A DNA stretch of 64,000 nucleotides from contig NZ_JADWYU010000084.1 of the NCBI RefSeq assembly GCF_016786325.1, positions 42,426-106,425 of the forward strand. The letters are read 5' to 3'. This DNA comes from Frankia nepalensis (GTDB lineage: Bacteria; Actinomycetota; Actinomycetes; Frankiales; Frankiaceae). Shown piece after piece: positions 61,373-64,000 of the stretch. The position numbers and the translations under genes were made by a program. The notes beneath the pieces were generated by a model that worked only from the letters and a program-made list of their open reading frames with translations, searched no databases and was not told the origin of the DNA. The first letter of the stretch is position 1, and every line of letters starts with the position of its first letter.

Positions 61373-61420
61373 CATGACTCGTGGCGCCGAGAGAACGTTC
61401 TTTCGGCGCCACGAGTCATG
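61373..61420. terminator. 48-bp near-perfect palindrome
   Basis: Outer 18-bp arms (61373-61390 and 61403-61420, beginning CATGACTCGTGGCGCCGA) are perfectly complementary. The centre AGAACGTTCT is itself a palindrome, with one G/T mismatch pair between. It lies between convergent PhoX-like and aldo-keto reductase genes, fitting a bidirectional terminator, though it is unusually long. Confidence 0.65.
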
Positions 61421-61484
61421 CGCCGATCGTGGAGACGGCGGGTGGGCCGTGCCCGAGTCGGCGGGTCAACGCGAGCCGGGTGGG

Positions 61485-62510
61485 CTAGCGGCGGCGCAGT
61501 GCCGGGTTCGTCAGCGACGGGGGGACCCAGCCGGCGTCGGCCGAGTTGATGTTGGTGCCGGGCGGGACGAGCGCGTCGATGCGGTCGAGCACGGCGTCGT
61601 CGAGGGTGACGTCGGCGGCCGGAAGCTGGCTTTCCAGATGCTCCATCGTGCGCGGGCCGATGATCGCCGACGTGACGGCCGGGTGGCGCAGCACGAACGC
61701 GATCGCCAGTTCGATCAGGCTGAGCCCGGCCTCGGCCGCGACGTCGGCCAGCTCGATCGCGAGCTCGACCTTGCGCCGGTTCTCCGGGATCGCCGGGTCG
61801 AACCGCTGGGGCACCCGCTCGGCCCGGGTGCTCGTGACCGGGCCGCCGTCGCGGCGGTACCGGCCCGAGAGGTAGCCGCCCGCGAGCGGGCTCCACGGCA
61901 ACACCCCGAGGCCGTACTTCTGGGCAACCGGCAGCAGGTCGGCCTCGATGCCGCGGACCAGGATCGAGTACGGCGGCTGCTCGGTGACGAACCGCTCCCT
62001 GGCGCGCCGCTCGGCCACCCACTGCGCCTCGACCACCTCGTGCGCCGGGAACGTCGAGCTGCCGAAATAGCGGATCTTGCCGGCGCGGACCAGGTCGGTC
62101 AGCGCCCCGAGGGTCTCGTCGATGTCGGTCGACGGATCGGGCCGGTGCACCTGGTAGAGGTCGATGTAGTCGGTACCGAGCCGGCGCAGGCTGTTCTCAC
62201 ACTCCTGGATCAGCCAGCGCCGGGACAGCCCGCCGCGGTTGGGCCCGGGGCCCATCGGCATGTACGCCTTGGTCGCGAGCACGATGTCGTCACGGCGCCC
62301 GCCGGCCAGCGCCTTCCCGACGATCACCTCGGACTCGCCGGCCGAGTAGACGTCGGCCGTGTCCACGAAGTTGATCCCGGCGTCGAGCGCCCGATGGATG
62401 ATCTTTATCGACTCGTCGTGGTCCTGGGTGCCCCAGGCGCCGAACATCATGGCGCCCAGGCACAACGGCGTGACCCGCACGCCGGTGCGGCCGAGTACGC
62501 GGTACTTCAT
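61485..62510 (-). CDS. Aldo-keto reductase
   Basis: 341 residues from ATG 62510 with GGAGGT upstream. FVDTADVYSAGESE (catalytic Asp/Tyr), VLATKAYMPMG (Lys), DLYQVHRPDPSTD (His) and a C-terminal AIIGPRTMEHLESQL NADPH-binding loop are typical of the YghZ/AKR11-13-like group. The substrate is unknown. Divergent from the amidohydrolase gene. Confidence 0.9.
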   Translation of the reverse strand: MKYRVLGRTGVRVTPLCLGAMMFGAWGTQDHDESIKIIHRALDAGINFVDTADVYSAGESEVIVGKALAGGRRDDIVLATKAYMPMGPGPNRGGLSRRWLIQECENSLRRLGTDYIDLYQVHRPDPSTDIDETLGALTDLVRAGKIRYFGSSTFPAHEVVEAQWVAERRARERFVTEQPPYSILVRGIEADLLPVAQKYGLGVLPWSPLAGGYLSGRYRRDGGPVTSTRAERVPQRFDPAIPENRRKVELAIELADVAAEAGLSLIELAIAFVLRHPAVTSAIIGPRTMEHLESQLPAADVTLDDAVLDRIDALVPPGTNINSADAGWVPPSLTNPALRRR

Positions 62511-62663
62511 CAGAGACCTCCAAAGGCCCGACCCCGGTGGGAGCCAGGAGGAACGGGAAGCAGCGAGCGGGGCTCGGCCCCTCGGCCCGCGAGACGTCCG
62601 GCGGACCCGCCGCGACGCGCGGGCGGGGTCGCGTGCCATGTCACGTGAGACAAGGATGGTCGA

Positions 62664-63791
62664 GTGGCCAACCCCCAGCAAACACCTTCCCGGTGGCCGG
62701 AGCCCTCGGTCCTGCGCGTCGACGGCCCCGTGCTGGCCGGGCCGGACGACGTCCGCGACGGGCTGTGGATCGTCGGTGGCCGGGTCACCTACGAGCGGCC
62801 CGTCGGATCGGCGGACGTTCGGACGGTGCGCGGCTGGGTGCTGCCCGGGCTGGTGGACGCCCACTGCCACGTCGGACTGGACGAGCACGGCGCCGTCGAC
62901 GCGGACACGACGCTCGCGCAGGCCCGCGCCGACCGGGACGCCGGCTCGCTGCTGCTGCGTGACGCCGGGTCGCCGGCGGACACCCGCTGGATCGACGACC
63001 GCGACGACCTGCCCAGGCTGGTGCGCGCCGGCCGGCACATCGCCAGGACCCGCCGCTACATCCGTAACTACGCCGAGGAGGTCGAACCGGCGGGCCTGGT
63101 CGAACAGGTGCGGCGGCAGGCCGGGCGCGGCGACGGCTGGGTGAAGCTCGTCGGCGACTGGATCGACCGCTCCGTCGGTGACCTCACCCCCTGCTGGCCG
63201 GCCGACGCCGTCGCCGAGGCGATCGCGGCCGCGCACGCGGCGGGCGCCCGGGTGACGGCGCACTGCTTCGCCGAGGACTCGCTGCAGGGCCTCGCCGCCG
63301 CCGGGATCGACTGCGTCGAGCACGCCTGCGGCCTCACCGACGACACGATCGCGCTGTTCGCCGACCGCGGCATCGCGATCGTGCCGACGCTGGTCAACAT
63401 CGCCACGTTCCCGACCATCGCCGCCGGCGCCGAGGAGCGGTTCCCGCGCTACGCCGCGCACATGCGCGCCCTGCACGCCCGCCGTTACGAGACCATCCGC
63501 TCCGCCTACGACGCCGGAATCCCGATCTACGTCGGCACGGACGCGGGCGGCTCGCTGCCGCACGGCCTCGCCGCCGCCGAGGTCGCCGAACTGGTCAAGG
63601 CCGGCCTGCCCCCGGTGGCGGCGCTCGCGGCGGCCACCTGGTCCGCCCGCGCCTGGCTCGGCTTCCCCGGCCTGGAGGAGGGCGCCCCCGCGGACCTCGT
63701 CGTCTACCCGGCCGACCCGCGCGAGGACATCGCCGTCCTCGCCGTCCCCGACCTCATCGTCCTACGCGGCCGCCCAGTCACCGACGCCTGA
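62664..63791 (+). CDS. Amidohydrolase-family protein
   Basis: 375 residues from GTG 62664 with AAGGA seven bases upstream. GWVLPGLVDAHCHVGLD (HxH metal site), VTAHCFAEDS and VEHACGL (His ligands), and IYVGTDAGGSLPHG (Asp) show a TIM-barrel amidohydrolase of the imidazolonepropionase-like group. The Lys of a carbamate-type site may be WVKLVGD. The substrate is unknown; possibly a prolidase-type or cyclic amide hydrolase. Confidence 0.85.
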   Translation: MANPQQTPSRWPEPSVLRVDGPVLAGPDDVRDGLWIVGGRVTYERPVGSADVRTVRGWVLPGLVDAHCHVGLDEHGAVDADTTLAQARADRDAGSLLLRDAGSPADTRWIDDRDDLPRLVRAGRHIARTRRYIRNYAEEVEPAGLVEQVRRQAGRGDGWVKLVGDWIDRSVGDLTPCWPADAVAEAIAAAHAAGARVTAHCFAEDSLQGLAAAGIDCVEHACGLTDDTIALFADRGIAIVPTLVNIATFPTIAAGAEERFPRYAAHMRALHARRYETIRSAYDAGIPIYVGTDAGGSLPHGLAAAEVAELVKAGLPPVAALAAATWSARAWLGFPGLEEGAPADLVVYPADPREDIAVLAVPDLIVLRGRPVTDA

Positions 63792-63794
63792 CCG

Positions 63795-63846
63795 CCGCCT
63801 GGTCACCCCCGCCCGGTCACCCCCGCCCGGTCACCGCCGCCCGGTC
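63795..63846. repeat. 13-bp tandem repeat (4 copies)
   Basis: Four units of CCGCCCGGTCACC-type 13-mers follow the amidohydrolase gene. Non-coding; could vary in number. Confidence 0.8.
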
Positions 63847-64000
63847 ACCGCCGGCTGCCGTCGCCCGTGAACGTCGCCGATGGCCCCGGTCCCCTCTCCC
63901 CAGCCCTCATGATCGCCGTTTGTGTCCTAATGAGTTCTGGGAGCCAGCCATCCGGCAGACTCCGGGCGGTAGCCGCCGGCAGGTGAGCACTCGTCTGTCC
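63847..64000. other. Window end, no gene seen
   Basis: The last 150 bp contain no recognisable coding or RNA sequence. Confidence 0.4.

Overview
The window is about 73% GC, uses many GTG starts (one TTG), and carries several likely leaderless genes. It has an actinobacterial gene set: ClpS, DUF2017, CysO/CysM, Mec, a NrtR regulator, DUF5709, DUF4012 and an actinobacterial-type succinate dehydrogenase. The block pncB - clpS - DUF2017 - mec - cysO - cysM - murI - metallo-beta-lactamase - rph/rdgB follows the order of Mycobacterium tuberculosis Rv1330c-Rv1341, so this is chromosomal DNA of a high-GC actinomycete. A Frankia-like or related soil actinomycete is my inference. No phage or conjugation module is visible.

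Layout. 0-5.3 kb: a DUF6986 aldolase-like gene behind two palindromic operator candidates, a gene-free stretch with four consecutive hairpins, and an unusual pair of genes (HTH/sensor protein plus GT-A glycosyltransferase). 5.9-13.7 kb: carbonic anhydrase, a purine-deaminase pair (adenosine deaminase and 8-oxoguanine deaminase), a SPOUT RNA methylase, agmatinase, DUF2752, dienelactone hydrolase and an orphan ABC ATPase with eroded motifs. 14-21.8 kb: DUF5709, a winged-helix protein with a Pro/Glu tail, and a branched-chain amino acid uptake (Liv) locus in which the two permeases are fused. 22-25.6 kb: an HTH-Nudix-like regulator translationally linked to a sugar-nucleotide epimerase.

26-43 kb: NAD regulation (pncB/nrtR), the ClpS/Mec/CysO/CysM sulfur-carrier cysteine pathway with a Cys-rich leader peptide, then murI, a metallo-beta-lactamase, rph and rdgB. 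This conserved block is interrupted at 32.2-38 kb by a variable segment: ADP-ribosylglycohydrolase, a PLP enzyme, GNAT, tRNA-Leu(UAG) and a decayed partial tRNA-Leu copy 2.3 kb away. A second insertion at 39.9-41.6 kb holds an HTH-less paralogue of the Nudix-like regulator and an RpiB-like isomerase.

43.2-53.6 kb: a cell-surface cluster of tyrosine phosphatase, NeuD-type acyltransferase, epimerase, CapD-type dehydratase, BY-kinase, DUF4012 membrane protein and an LPXTG-anchored collagen-like/repeat protein. It has no glycosyltransferase or flippase of its own. 53.7-57.5 kb: succinate dehydrogenase with three tandem hairpin repeats between the anchor and flavoprotein genes. 58-61 kb: two tandemly duplicated Tat-exported PhoX-like (DUF839) proteins, followed by a 48-bp palindrome. 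61.5-63.8 kb: an aldo-keto reductase divergent from an amidohydrolase.

The most novel-looking items are a 78-bp dispersed repeat with compensatory stem changes (one copy inside a gene), the Cys leader peptide with three codon repeats, the HTH-Nudix/epimerase module with an orphan paralogue, the HTH/glycosyltransferase pair, the repeat-rich surface protein, and the 59-bp hairpin array in the sdh operon.
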